NCBI RefSeq assembly: GCF_030147005.1
Contig: NZ_JASLAW010000209.1
Span: forward strand, 1-22,157
Source of the DNA: Pseudomonas sp.
GTDB lineage: Bacteria; Pseudomonadota; Gammaproteobacteria; Pseudomonadales; Pseudomonadaceae
Length of the DNA: 22,157 nucleotides
Direction: 5' to 3'
Shown: positions 7,589 through 15,322 of the stretch, piece after piece
Layout of the letters: each line of letters starts with the position of its first letter
Position numbering within the stretch: position 1 is the stretch's first letter
Translations under genes and position numbers: made by a program
Notes under the pieces: model-generated
What the model was told of the DNA's origin: nothing
What the model saw: only the letters and a program-made list of their open reading frames with translations
The model's database searches: none

Positions 7589-8530
7589 TCAACGCTGGAT
7601 CTCGCGATCGCGATCCAGCGAGTAGGGCAAGTCAAGCAGTTGCAGGCCTGGGCCTTCCAGGCTGCCTAAGCGTACGTCGCCATTGTCGGCAGCTTCGGCT
7701 TGCAACACGGCGAGAAGTTCAATTGACTGATCAGCTTTTGCCGCGATCACCACCTCGCCGATCGAACTGTTATGGCTGGGGGAAAACAGTGCGGTGCCCG
7801 GCTCGGGTAATTCGGCGGCAACCAGGCTCAGGCGGTACAGGCGGCGTTTGAGTTTGCCCAGGTACTGCATGCGCGCGACGATTTCCTGCCCGGTGTAGCA
7901 GCCTTTCTTGAAACTGACTCCGCCCACGGCTTGCAGATTGAGCATCTGCGGGATGAACAGTTCGCGGGTCTGCGGCATCACCTGGCCGATGCCGGCACGG
8001 ATCTGGCCCAGCAGCCATTCATTCAGATCGGCTTGCGGCAGCTTTGCCGCTAATTGGGTGCGCAGGCTGTCGGCCTGCTCGGCGGGGGCCCAGAGTTCGG
8101 CGCGGCCAGGCGATACGCGCACGGCGATCAGCGTCTCGGTGCGCACCACGCTGTCGGTCTCCACCGGTAAGGTCAACCCCAGCGCGGATAGGGCCTGGTC
8201 GGCATTCGCCAAGCCGAAACGCACCCAGGCGGCGCTTTCATCGGTGAGTTTGGATTTGGAGAACACCGCGTATTTCTTCAGGTCGGCCAGTTGCGGCTCG
8301 AGCAGTTCGCTGGCCATGGCCAGGAGCACGCCGTCACCTTGTAACAGGATGCGAAAGCTTGATTGCATCCGGCCTTTTTGCGTGCAGCGCGCGCCCAGGC
8401 TGGCCTGGGTGTCACTCAGGTAGTTGAGGTTGCAGGTCAGTTGACCCTGCAGGAACTTGGCAGCGTCAGCACCGCGGACGGCGAGAACGCCTTCGTGGGT
8501 CAGGGGGCAGAAGAAAGCAAAGTCGGCCAT
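7589..8530 (-). CDS. ygfZ: Folate-binding Fe-S cluster protein YgfZ
   Basis: The 313-residue protein is a GcvT-like folate-binding protein. The family signature K-G-C-Y-x-G-Q-E is intact at about residues 209-216 with the key cysteine at 211, followed by IVARMQYLGKLKRRLYRL. YgfZ (IbaG-independent, cytosolic) uses tetrahydrofolate to help maintain or repair certain Fe-S enzymes such as MiaB; loss makes cells oxidant-sensitive. It is divergent from sdhE-ygfX, a neighbourhood also found in E. coli, which supports the name. The start MADFAFFCPL is consistent with the family although the Shine-Dalgarno is poor. Confidence 0.92.
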   Translation of the reverse strand: MADFAFFCPLTHEGVLAVRGADAAKFLQGQLTCNLNYLSDTQASLGARCTQKGRMQSSFRILLQGDGVLLAMASELLEPQLADLKKYAVFSKSKLTDESAAWVRFGLANADQALSALGLTLPVETDSVVRTETLIAVRVSPGRAELWAPAEQADSLRTQLAAKLPQADLNEWLLGQIRAGIGQVMPQTRELFIPQMLNLQAVGGVSFKKGCYTGQEIVARMQYLGKLKRRLYRLSLVAAELPEPGTALFSPSHNSSIGEVVIAAKADQSIELLAVLQAEAADNGDVRLGSLEGPGLQLLDLPYSLDRDREIQR

Positions 8531-8641
8531 GGGTCATCGCAGGTCAAAAAAAGTCATGGGTGCATCATAGAGGGGCGCCCGGCAAATGCATAGTTTCCAT
8601 GGGCGCGACCAAAGCCGACTGTTCCGGTGCCGTCGGGCCTG

Positions 8642-8647
8642 TATACT
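8642..8647 (+). promoter_or_regulatory. Candidate -10 element for sdhE-ygfX
   Basis: TATACT at 8642-8647 matches the sigma-70 -10 consensus at five of six bases and lies 25 bases before the sdhE start. No good -35 lies 16-18 bases upstream (CTGTTC or TTCCGG are weak), so the assignment is tentative. Confidence 0.4.
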
Positions 8648-8671
8648 TGCGCTCTATTTGAGGAGCGCTCC

Positions 8672-8926
8672 ATGGTCGAAGATGTAGAAATCAATCGCCT
8701 CTACTGGCACAGCCGTCGTGGCATGCTCGAATTGGACGTGTTGCTGGTGCCTTTCACCAAAGAAGTCTACGCGACGCTCAGCAAGGCAGATCGCGACCTT
8801 TACGTGCGATTGCTGACCTGCGAGGACCAGGACATGTTCGGCTGGTTCATGGAACGCGCCGAATCGGAAGACCCGGAGCTGCAACGCATGGTTCGGATGA
8901 TCCTGGATCGTGTCCAGCCCAAGTAA
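8672..8926 (+). CDS. sdhE: SdhE, FAD assembly factor for succinate dehydrogenase
   Basis: This 84-residue helical protein starts at 8672 with AGGAG seven bases upstream. It carries the hallmark RGxxE motif (RGMLELD) near residue 20 and the LLTCEDQDMFGW segment typical of the family (YgfY/CptB, Sdh5 in mitochondria). SdhE binds the flavoprotein subunit SdhA and promotes covalent FAD attachment. In E. coli it was also described as the antitoxin CptB paired with CptA (YgfX). It overlaps ygfX by 17 bases. NadB, encoded just downstream on the other strand, is a relative of SdhA. Confidence 0.95.
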   Translation: MVEDVEINRLYWHSRRGMLELDVLLVPFTKEVYATLSKADRDLYVRLLTCEDQDMFGWFMERAESEDPELQRMVRMILDRVQPK

Positions 8927-9356
8927 CCGTTTTGAATGCCGCTGGCAGGCCTCACGGCTGTTGCTGGCGGTGTATCTGTTTGCCCAGCTGTTCGCGCTGG
9001 GTGCCTGCCTGGTTGTCGAATTGCCTTTTGCACCCCTCGGCATGCTGGCGTGCCTGGCTCATGCCGCCTGGGTATTGCCGAGGCATATCTTGCTGACTCA
9101 CCGCTCATCGGTTCAGGGCCTGCGCCGCGATGAAGGCGGCTGGCAATTGTTCAGTGCCGAACGCGGCTGGCACAGCGTGCAGTTACGACCCGACAGTCTC
9201 GCGTTGCCGCTGCTGGTGGTGCTGCGCTATCGCGTGCAGGGTGAACGGTGGGTACGCTCCCTTTGCGTGCCACGCGATTCGCTGGTCGCCGATATGCACC
9301 GACGCCTGCGCGTACGCTTGAAGTTCAGTCGCCGTAGGTGGCTGGCACCAGAATAG
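8910..9356 (+). CDS. YgfX-like membrane protein (CptA family)
   Basis: The 148-residue product has two adjacent hydrophobic helices near the N-terminus (about 15-33 and 40-60), then a basic, Arg-rich soluble part ending LKFSRRRWLAPE. This is the layout of YgfX/CptA, reported in E. coli to interfere with MreB and FtsZ and to pair with SdhE; whether it is a true toxin is debated. It starts with GTG at 8910 inside sdhE, and no alternative start comes before residue 44, so coupled translation is likely. Sequence is weakly conserved in this family, so the call rests partly on synteny. Its last 32 bases overlap the 3' end of nadB. Confidence 0.8.
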   Translation: MSSPSNRFECRWQASRLLLAVYLFAQLFALGACLVVELPFAPLGMLACLAHAAWVLPRHILLTHRSSVQGLRRDEGGWQLFSAERGWHSVQLRPDSLALPLLVVLRYRVQGERWVRSLCVPRDSLVADMHRRLRVRLKFSRRRWLAPE

Positions 9357-10941
9357 TGTCGCGGGCCTCGGGCAGCATCTGCGGGTAGTCGAGGGTGTAA
9401 TGCAGGCCCCGGCTTTCTTTGCGTTCCATGGCTGAGCGAATCATCAACTCGGCGACTTGAGCCAGGTTGCGCAATTCGATCAGGTCACGGCTGACTTTAT
9501 AGTTGCTGTAGAACTCGTCGATTTCATCCAGCAGCAAACGCACCCGGTGCTGTGCCCGTTGCAGTCGCTTGTTGGTGCGCACGATCCCCACGTAGTCCCA
9601 CATGAAGCGCCGCAGCTCGTCCCAGTTGTGCGCGATGATCACGTCTTCGTCCGAATCCGTCACTTGGCTGGCATCCCAGCGCGGCAGTGCGGCCGGCACC
9701 GGGATGCGCGGCAGTTGTTCAAGGATGTCCGCCGCCGCCGAGCGCGCATACACAAAGCATTCGAGCAGCGAGTTACTGGCCATGCGGTTGGCGCCGTGCA
9801 GGCCGGTAAAGCTGGTTTCACCGATGGCGTACAGGCCGGGCACGTCGGTGCGGCCATGTTGGTCGACCATCACGCCGCCGCACGTGTAATGCGCGGCGGG
9901 CACCACCGGGATCGGGCCTTTGGTAATGTCGATGTTGAACGTCAGGCAACGTTCGTAGACGGTGGGGAAGTGCGTCTTGATGAAGGCCTCTGGCTTGTGG
10001 CTGATGTCCAGGTAGACGCAGTCGATACCCAGGCGTTTCATCTCATGGTCGATGGCACGGGCGACAATGTCGCGCGGTGCCAGCTCGGCGCGCGGGTCGA
10101 AGCGTTGCATGAAGCGTTCGCCATTGGGCAGCTTCAAATGCGCCCCTTCACCGCGCAGGGCTTCGGTGATCAGGAAACTCTTGGCCAGGGGGTGATACAG
10201 GCAAGTGGGGTGGAACTGGTTGAATTCCAGGTTCGCCACTCGGCACCCCGAGCGCCAGGCCATGGCGATGCCGTCGCCGCAGGCCCCGTCGGGGTTGCTC
10301 GTATAGAGGTAGACCTTGGCCGCGCCACCTGAGGCAAGCAGGGTGAAGCGCGCGCCATAGGTGTCGACTTCGCCGCTGGCGCGGTTCAGCACGTAGGCGC
10401 CAAGGCAGCGATCACCGGTAAGGCCCAGACGTTTTTCGGTGATCAGGTCAACGGCTACGCGCTGTTCCAGCAACTCGATGTTGGGGCGTTGGCGAGCCTG
10501 ATCGAGCAGCGTCTTGAAGATGGCGGCGCCGGTGGCGTCCGCGGCATGGATGATGCGGCGGTGGCTGTGGCCGCCTTCGCGGGTAAGGTGGAACTCGAAT
10601 CCGCCGTCGTCGTGGCCCGCATGCTCATCGCGGGTGAAAGGCACTCCCTGGTCGATCAACCATTGGATGGCTTCCCGGCTATGCTCGACCGTGAAGCGCA
10701 CCGCGTCCTCATTGCACAGGCCACCGCCGGCATTAAGGGTGTCTTCGACATGGGATTGGACGGTGTCGGTGTCGTCCAGCACGGCGGCGACGCCGCCCTG
10801 TGCCCAGAATGTCGAACCGTTGGCCAGGTCACCTTTGCTCAGTACGGCAATGCGCAGGTGGCTGGGGAGGGTGAGCGCCAGGCTCAAGCCGGCGGCACCG
10901 CTGCCGATCACCAGGACATCGTGTTGAAACTGTTGGCTCAT
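9325..10941 (-). CDS. nadB: L-aspartate oxidase NadB
   Basis: The 538-residue flavoprotein oxidises L-aspartate to iminoaspartate, the first step of de novo NAD synthesis, in the cytoplasm. It opens with the FAD-binding dinucleotide motif VLVIGSGAAGLSLAL. It carries the fumarate-reductase-like FNQFHPTCLYHP and ITEALRGEGAHL segments around residue 245-270, the HYTCGGVMVD motif, GETSFTGLHGANRMASNSLLE, and the C-terminal SRGLHYTLDYP. Length matches the E. coli protein. It is divergent from algU and convergent with ygfX (32-base overlap). NadB binds FAD without a covalent bond, unlike its relative SdhA. Confidence 0.97.
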   Translation of the reverse strand: MSQQFQHDVLVIGSGAAGLSLALTLPSHLRIAVLSKGDLANGSTFWAQGGVAAVLDDTDTVQSHVEDTLNAGGGLCNEDAVRFTVEHSREAIQWLIDQGVPFTRDEHAGHDDGGFEFHLTREGGHSHRRIIHAADATGAAIFKTLLDQARQRPNIELLEQRVAVDLITEKRLGLTGDRCLGAYVLNRASGEVDTYGARFTLLASGGAAKVYLYTSNPDGACGDGIAMAWRSGCRVANLEFNQFHPTCLYHPLAKSFLITEALRGEGAHLKLPNGERFMQRFDPRAELAPRDIVARAIDHEMKRLGIDCVYLDISHKPEAFIKTHFPTVYERCLTFNIDITKGPIPVVPAAHYTCGGVMVDQHGRTDVPGLYAIGETSFTGLHGANRMASNSLLECFVYARSAAADILEQLPRIPVPAALPRWDASQVTDSDEDVIIAHNWDELRRFMWDYVGIVRTNKRLQRAQHRVRLLLDEIDEFYSNYKVSRDLIELRNLAQVAELMIRSAMERKESRGLHYTLDYPQMLPEARDTILVPATYGD

Positions 10942-11122
10942 TGAATGGATTCCGCAAAAAGCGATCCGGAGAGGAGGCGCAAGCAGGACGCCTGGATCGG
11001 CGAATCAAAGGGGCACACGGGCCACTAGTATATAGAGGGGTGGAGCGGCACAATAGCCGGGCATTCGTGGCATTGTGAGATTACGTTGCACAGCTCCGGT
11101 TAAACAGCCAGTCAGCGAGCGG

Positions 11123-11150
11123 GAACTTTTTGCATAAGCCCCGACTCAAT
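11123..11150 (+). promoter_or_regulatory. Distal AlgU (sigma-22) promoter of algU
   Basis: GAACTT at 11123-11128 is followed after 17 bases by TCAAT, close to the AlgU consensus GAACTT-N16/17-TCnnA. It strongly resembles the proximal copy (GAACTTTTTGC...AGCCC...GACTCAAT), so the two look like variants of one element. It indicates autoregulation. Confidence 0.7.
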
Positions 11151-11316
11151 AGCAGGTTGCCCGAAAGCTGGGAAAACGTTGAGTTTATTGGCCCGTCGGG
11201 AGCATTGGACGCGTCAGAAAACCGACGACAAGATTATTCGCGCAGCCGGCGTTGCCTGAGCTGCGTTTTTCGTGTGTGCCAAATCAGTGCGTGCCGGAAA
11301 CTTGCTTGAAGGGGGA

Positions 11317-11343
11317 GAACTTTTGCGAAAAGCCCGAGTCTAT
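11317..11343 (+). promoter_or_regulatory. Proximal AlgU (sigma-22) promoter of algU
   Basis: GAACTT at 11317-11322, a 16-base spacer and TCTAT at 11339-11343 closely match the autoregulated AlgU promoter as I recall it from P. aeruginosa. The predicted transcript start lies about 50 bases before the algU ATG. Confidence 0.85.
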
Positions 11344-11402
11344 GTTTGCAAGCCTGATCGTTTAGTTATGCAAGCCTCCTTCGAGTACTACGAGGAGTGT
11401 TC

Positions 11403-11984
11403 ATGCTAACCCAGGAAGAGGATCAGCAGCTGGTCGAGCGCGTACAACGCGGCGACAAGCGAGCATTTGATCTGCTGGTGCTGAAATATCAGCACAAAAT
11501 TCTCGGGTTGATCGTGCGGTTTGTGCACGACACCCATGAAGCGCAGGACGTTGCACAGGAAGCCTTTATCAAGGCGTACCGTGCACTGGGCAATTTCCGC
11601 GGTGACAGTGCGTTTTATACGTGGCTTTACCGCATCGCCATCAACACGGCGAAGAACTATCTGGTGTCTCGCGGCCGCCGCCCACCAGACAGTGATGTAA
11701 GTTCAGAAGATGCTGAATTTTATGATGGTGACCACGGCCTCAAAGATCTCGAGTCGCCGGAGCGTGCGTTGCTGCGCGACGAAATCGAGGGGACCGTTCA
11801 TCGAACAATTCAGCAACTGCCAGAAGATTTACGTACGGCGTTAACTTTACGTGAATTCGATGGTCTGAGTTATGAAGACATTGCGAGCGTCATGCAATGT
11901 CCGGTGGGGACTGTAAGGTCACGGATTTTCCGGGCCCGGGAAGCCATCGACAAAGCCTTGCAACCGTTGTTGCAGGAAAACTAA
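11403..11984 (+). CDS. algU: ECF sigma factor AlgU (AlgT, sigma-22)
   Basis: The 193-residue ECF sigma factor has region 2 (about residues 10-95, with EAQDVAQEAFIKAYRALGNFRGDSAFYTWLYRIAINTAKN) and region 4 (about 130-185, with LPEDLRTALTLREFDGLSYEDIA and the helix-turn-helix CPVGTVRSRIFRARE). It directs envelope-stress, alginate and osmotic-stress genes, and is held at the membrane by MucA. The ATG at 11403 (MLTQEEDQQL) is chosen over GTG at 11397 because it gives the family N-terminus and sits six bases after GAGGAG. Two AlgU-type promoters upstream point to autoregulation. Confidence 0.98.
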   Translation: MLTQEEDQQLVERVQRGDKRAFDLLVLKYQHKILGLIVRFVHDTHEAQDVAQEAFIKAYRALGNFRGDSAFYTWLYRIAINTAKNYLVSRGRRPPDSDVSSEDAEFYDGDHGLKDLESPERALLRDEIEGTVHRTIQQLPEDLRTALTLREFDGLSYEDIASVMQCPVGTVRSRIFRAREAIDKALQPLLQEN

Positions 11985-12016
11985 AGACAGCGGCGACAGC
12001 CAAGAGAGGAACCGCC

Positions 12017-12604
12017 ATGAGTCGTGATGCCCTGCAGGAATCGCTGTCCGCAGTGATGGATAACGAAGCGGATGAACTGGAACTTCGTCGAGTGCTCAAC
12101 GCATTTGATGATGTCCAAACCCGTGATACCTGGTCTCGTTACCAAGTCGCTCGGGCGGTGATGCACAAGGATCTTCTAATCCCTCGTCTGGATATTGCTG
12201 CGGCCGTTTCTGCTGCGCTGGCTGATGAAGCCGTTCCGGCAAAAGCTGCTCGTGGCCCATGGCGTAGCCTGGGTCGTCTTGCAGTCGCTGCTTCGGTGAC
12301 CGTCGCCGTACTGGCCGGTGTTCGTCTGTACAATCAGGACGAAATCGCTGGTGCCGAACTGGCCCAGCAAACTCAGCAACCGGTCATGGCCGGTCCGCAA
12401 GTCAAAGGCCCTGCCGTACTGGCTGGCTACAAGGAAAGCTCCGATACCGCCGGCCCTATGGCTAACGGTGTGCTACAGGGGCAATCCGGCTGGCAGGACC
12501 AGCGTCTACCAGGCTACCTGCGTCAACATGCGCAGGAAGCGGCCGGAAAAAATGCTGAAAGTGCTTTGCCATACGCTCGCGCAGCAAGCTTGGAAAACCG
12601 CTGA
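12017..12604 (+). CDS. mucA: Anti-sigma factor MucA
   Basis: The 195-residue single-pass inner-membrane protein has a cytoplasmic RseA-like N-terminal domain (MSRDALQESLSAVMDNEADE...) that binds AlgU. A membrane helix lies at about 86-103, followed by a periplasmic domain containing GPAVLAGY and ending in ALPYARAASLENR, the same ending as P. aeruginosa MucA. Envelope stress leads AlgW and MucP to cut MucA in turn, releasing AlgU; MucB protects it. The gene is intact, with no sign of the frameshift alleles (such as mucA22) found in mucoid isolates. It starts at 12017 with AGAGGA upstream, 32 bases after algU. Confidence 0.97.
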   Translation: MSRDALQESLSAVMDNEADELELRRVLNAFDDVQTRDTWSRYQVARAVMHKDLLIPRLDIAAAVSAALADEAVPAKAARGPWRSLGRLAVAASVTVAVLAGVRLYNQDEIAGAELAQQTQQPVMAGPQVKGPAVLAGYKESSDTAGPMANGVLQGQSGWQDQRLPGYLRQHAQEAAGKNAESALPYARAASLENR

Positions 12605-12620
12605 ACCGTTAAGGAGCCCT

Positions 12621-13580
12621 ATGCGCGCCATACCGCTCCTTACGCTTTTGCTCAGTAGTTGGTTTGCACTACCCGCCCATGCCGACGAAGCCAAAGACTG
12701 GCTGACTCGACTTGGGCGTGCAGAACAGCAGCAAAGCTTTCAAGGTACGTTCATTTATGAGCGTAACGGCAGTTTTTCTACCCACGACATCTGGCAACGC
12801 GTCCAGAAAGGCCAGGTCCGGGAGCGGCTATTGCAGCTCGATGGTTCTGCCCAGGAAGTTGTGCGGGTAGACGGCCATACCCATTGCGTCAGCGGCACGC
12901 TTGTTGCCGGCCTGGGTAATTCCCGCGACACTGCGTCACGTTCGCTGGATCCGCAAACACTCAACAAATTTTATGATCTGGCCATCATCGGCAAATCTCG
13001 CGTGGCCGGTCGTAATGCGGTTATCGTGTCAATCACCCCGCGTGACCATTACCGTTATGGTTTCGAGTTGCACCTGGATCGTGAAACGGCATTACCCCTT
13101 AAGTCGTTGCTACTCAGTGAGCAGGGGCAACTGTTGGAGCGCTTTCAGTTTGTTCGATTGAATACGTCCACCTTGCCCACGGAGCGCGATTTGCAACCCA
13201 CCAGCGAATGCACGCCGGTTGCGGTTGCCCCCAGCAACGCACCGCAAACGCCCGCTTCCAATGCGTGGTACCTGGATTGGGTGCCGCCGGGCTTTCAGCT
13301 TAGTGGCAGCACTTCTCGCAAAGACATCCAAACGAAATCCACCATCGACAGCTTGATGTATGACGATGGGCTTGCGCGTTTCTCAGTGTTTCTTGAATCT
13401 GTCGACGGTGCAAGTGGGTCGGAAACTCGCACTCAGCTCGGGCCTACGGTTGCGGTGTCCCGACACTTGAATACGGTGGACGGCGAGATGATGGTAACGG
13501 TTGTGGGGGAAATTCCAATCGGCACTGCCGAGCGCATCGCGTTGTCGGTTCGCGGTGAAAAGACCGCGGCCAAACAGTGA
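12621..13580 (+). CDS. mucB: Periplasmic regulator MucB (RseB family)
   Basis: The 319-residue protein has a signal peptide (MRAIPLLTLLLSSWFALPAHA, about 21 residues). A large N-terminal lipid-binding RseB domain follows (WLTRLGRAEQQQSFQGTFIYERN...), then a smaller C-terminal domain (from about residue 215) that contacts MucA. In the periplasm MucB covers the MucA cleavage site and lets go when lipopolysaccharide or lipid signals bind. The ATG at 12621 is preceded by AAGGAG and lies 16 bases after mucA, so they are one operon. The frame is open far upstream inside mucA, but only this start gives a signal peptide. Confidence 0.97.
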   Translation: MRAIPLLTLLLSSWFALPAHADEAKDWLTRLGRAEQQQSFQGTFIYERNGSFSTHDIWQRVQKGQVRERLLQLDGSAQEVVRVDGHTHCVSGTLVAGLGNSRDTASRSLDPQTLNKFYDLAIIGKSRVAGRNAVIVSITPRDHYRYGFELHLDRETALPLKSLLLSEQGQLLERFQFVRLNTSTLPTERDLQPTSECTPVAVAPSNAPQTPASNAWYLDWVPPGFQLSGSTSRKDIQTKSTIDSLMYDDGLARFSVFLESVDGASGSETRTQLGPTVAVSRHLNTVDGEMMVTVVGEIPIGTAERIALSVRGEKTAAKQ

Positions 13581-13672
13581 GTCGTTAATCCAGTGTTCAT
13601 CCTGATCTTTCATTCTGCGTCCATGCCGGGGTGCCTGCCGAGAGCATGAAATGTCTGGATCAGCATTTTCAC

Positions 13673-13701
13673 TTGCAAAAAATCCTTATGTTTTTTATAG
13701 G
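13673..13701 (+). promoter_or_regulatory. Candidate mucD promoter in the mucB-mucD gap
   Basis: TTGCAA (13673-13678), a 17-base AT-rich spacer and TATAGG (13696-13701) form a plausible sigma-70 promoter, with four of six matches in each box. P. aeruginosa is reported to express mucD from a separate promoter lying inside mucC; here mucC is absent, but a promoter in this place would keep that independent control. Confidence 0.45.
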
Positions 13702-13726
13702 TCAGGGCTTCTCGGCCCAGGCCTTG

Positions 13727-13745
13727 TTTTGTTCGCGGAACAAAA
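13727..13745 (+). repeat. Perfect palindromic hairpin in the mucD leader
   Basis: TTTTGTTC-GCG-GAACAAAA is an 8-bp perfect stem with a three-base loop, 70 bases before mucD and just downstream of the candidate promoter. No T-run follows, so it is not a clear terminator. It could be an operator or an mRNA leader structure. Confidence 0.5.
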
Positions 13746-13815
13746 AGTGTCGGTCGCAGTTTTCGGCGTTTTTTGAACCCTGTCGCTCAACCCTGCTCGT
13801 CGTAACGGGAGCTGT

Positions 13816-15255
13816 ATGTCGATACCACGTTTGAAGTCTTACCTATCCATAGTCGCCACAGTGTTGGTGCTGGGTCAGGCCGTGCCCGCGCAAGCGGTCG
13901 AGCTGCCTGACTTTACCCAGCTGGTGGAGCAGGCCTCGCCTGCGGTGGTGAACATCAGTACCACGCAGAAGTTGCCGGATCGCAAAGTTTCGAACCAGCA
14001 GATGCCCGACCTGGAAGGCTTGCCGCCGATGCTGCGCGAGTTCTTCGAGCGAGGCATGCCGCAACCACGCGCTCCGCGCGGTGGCGGCGGTGGCCAGCGC
14101 GAAGCGCAGTCCCTGGGTTCCGGTTTTATCATTTCGCCTGATGGCTATATCCTGACCAACAACCACGTGATTGCCGATGCTGACGAGATTCTCGTGCGCC
14201 TGGCCGATCGCAGTGAATTGAAAGCCAAGCTGGTCGGCACCGACCCCCGCTCCGACGTGGCTTTGTTGAAAATCGAAGGCAAAGATTTGCCGGTGCTTAA
14301 ACTTGGCAAATCCCAGGACCTGAAAGCGGGCCAGTGGGTGGTAGCGATCGGTTCGCCGTTCGGTTTTGACCACACCGTTACCCAAGGCATTGTCAGCGCC
14401 ATCGGCCGCAGCCTGCCAAACGAAAATTATGTGCCGTTCATCCAGACCGACGTGCCGATCAACCCAGGCAACTCCGGTGGTCCGCTGTTCAATCTGGCGG
14501 GTGAAGTGGTGGGGATCAACTCGCAGATATACACCCGTTCCGGTGGCTTCATGGGCGTGTCTTTCGCCATTCCCATCGACGTGGCCATGGACGTCTCCAA
14601 CCAGCTGAAAACCGGTGGCAAAGTGAGCCGCGGTTGGCTGGGCGTGGTGATCCAGGAAGTGAACAAGGACCTCGCAGAGTCCTTCGGTCTCGACAAACCG
14701 GCGGGTGCGCTGGTCGCGCAGATCCAGGACGACGGCCCGGCCGCCAAAGGCGGCCTGCGGGTTGGCGACGTGATCCTGAGCATGAACGGCCAACCAATCA
14801 TCATGTCGGCCGACTTGCCGCATCTGGTGGGCGCACTCAAAGCGGGTAGCAAAGCCAAGCTGGAAGTGATTCGTGACGGCAAGCGCCAGAATGTCGAACT
14901 CACCGTCGGTGCAATCCCGGAAGAAGGTGCGACACTGGATGCCCTGGGTAACGCCAAGCCGGGCGCCGAGCGCAGCAGTAACCGTTTGGGCATTGCCGTG
15001 GTTGAGCTGACTGCCGAGCAGAAGAAGACCTTCGACCTCAAGAGCGGTGTTGTGATTAAGGAAGTGCTGGACGGCCCGGCTGCCTTGATCGGCCTGCAGC
15101 CGGGCGACGTGATCACTCACTTGAACAACCAGGCGATCGACACCACCAAGGAGTTCGCCGACATCGCCAAGGCGTTGCCGAAGAATCGCTCGGTGTCGAT
15201 GCGCGTGTTGCGTCAGGGGCGTGCCAGCTTCATCACCTTCAAGCTGGCCGAGTAA
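13816..15255 (+). CDS. mucD: Periplasmic serine protease MucD (DegP/HtrA family)
   Basis: The 479-residue protein has a signal peptide (cleavage near PAQA, about residue 27) and a trypsin-like domain with catalytic H117 (NNHVIAD), D147 (SDVALLKI) and S220 (GNSGGPLF). Two PDZ domains follow (about 260-350 and 385-475). It degrades misfolded envelope proteins and dampens AlgU activation; its loss causes mucoidy in P. aeruginosa. It follows mucB by 235 bases, without mucC between. The start at 13816 follows GGGAG closely. A bidirectional terminator lies just after the stop. Confidence 0.97.
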   Translation: MSIPRLKSYLSIVATVLVLGQAVPAQAVELPDFTQLVEQASPAVVNISTTQKLPDRKVSNQQMPDLEGLPPMLREFFERGMPQPRAPRGGGGGQREAQSLGSGFIISPDGYILTNNHVIADADEILVRLADRSELKAKLVGTDPRSDVALLKIEGKDLPVLKLGKSQDLKAGQWVVAIGSPFGFDHTVTQGIVSAIGRSLPNENYVPFIQTDVPINPGNSGGPLFNLAGEVVGINSQIYTRSGGFMGVSFAIPIDVAMDVSNQLKTGGKVSRGWLGVVIQEVNKDLAESFGLDKPAGALVAQIQDDGPAAKGGLRVGDVILSMNGQPIIMSADLPHLVGALKAGSKAKLEVIRDGKRQNVELTVGAIPEEGATLDALGNAKPGAERSSNRLGIAVVELTAEQKKTFDLKSGVVIKEVLDGPAALIGLQPGDVITHLNNQAIDTTKEFADIAKALPKNRSVSMRVLRQGRASFITFKLAE

Positions 15256-15270
15256 CATTCCAGCCCAATA

Positions 15271-15309
15271 AAAAGCCCCGCCATTGGTAAATGATGGCGG
15301 GGCTTTTTT
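15271..15309. terminator. Bidirectional terminator between mucD and bepA
   Basis: AAAAGCCCCGCCAT (15271-15284) pairs with ATGGCGGGGCTTTT (15294-15307), with a nine-base loop and T-runs on both strands. It can stop mucD transcripts from the left and the M48 protease transcript from the right. Confidence 0.95.
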
Positions 15310-15322
15310 GTGGGCGATGGGT

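Larger units (their letters stand above)
10942..11402. other. Divergent nadB/algU intergenic region
   Basis: This 461-base stretch has no convincing gene. Its right part holds two AlgU-type promoters for the algU operon. On the minus strand TATACT near 11028-11033 with a poor TTGTGC about 15 bases upstream is a weak candidate nadB promoter. The rest (about 11150-11310) shows nothing I can name; P. aeruginosa has additional algU promoters in this interval, so vegetative promoters may be present too. Confidence 0.6.

Noticed and set aside
13631..13834. 67-codon ORF in the mucB-mucD gap, rich in cysteine and phenylalanine
   Set aside because: It has no clear Shine-Dalgarno, runs into the mucD start, contains the AT-rich promoter-like stretch and hairpin, and its product resembles no protein I know. 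It is not a MucC remnant that I can recognise.
13843..15258. 471-codon open frame antisense to mucD
   Set aside because: The plus-strand MucD is certain, and long antisense frames are common in GC-rich genes. The antisense product is His/Gln-rich without domain features.
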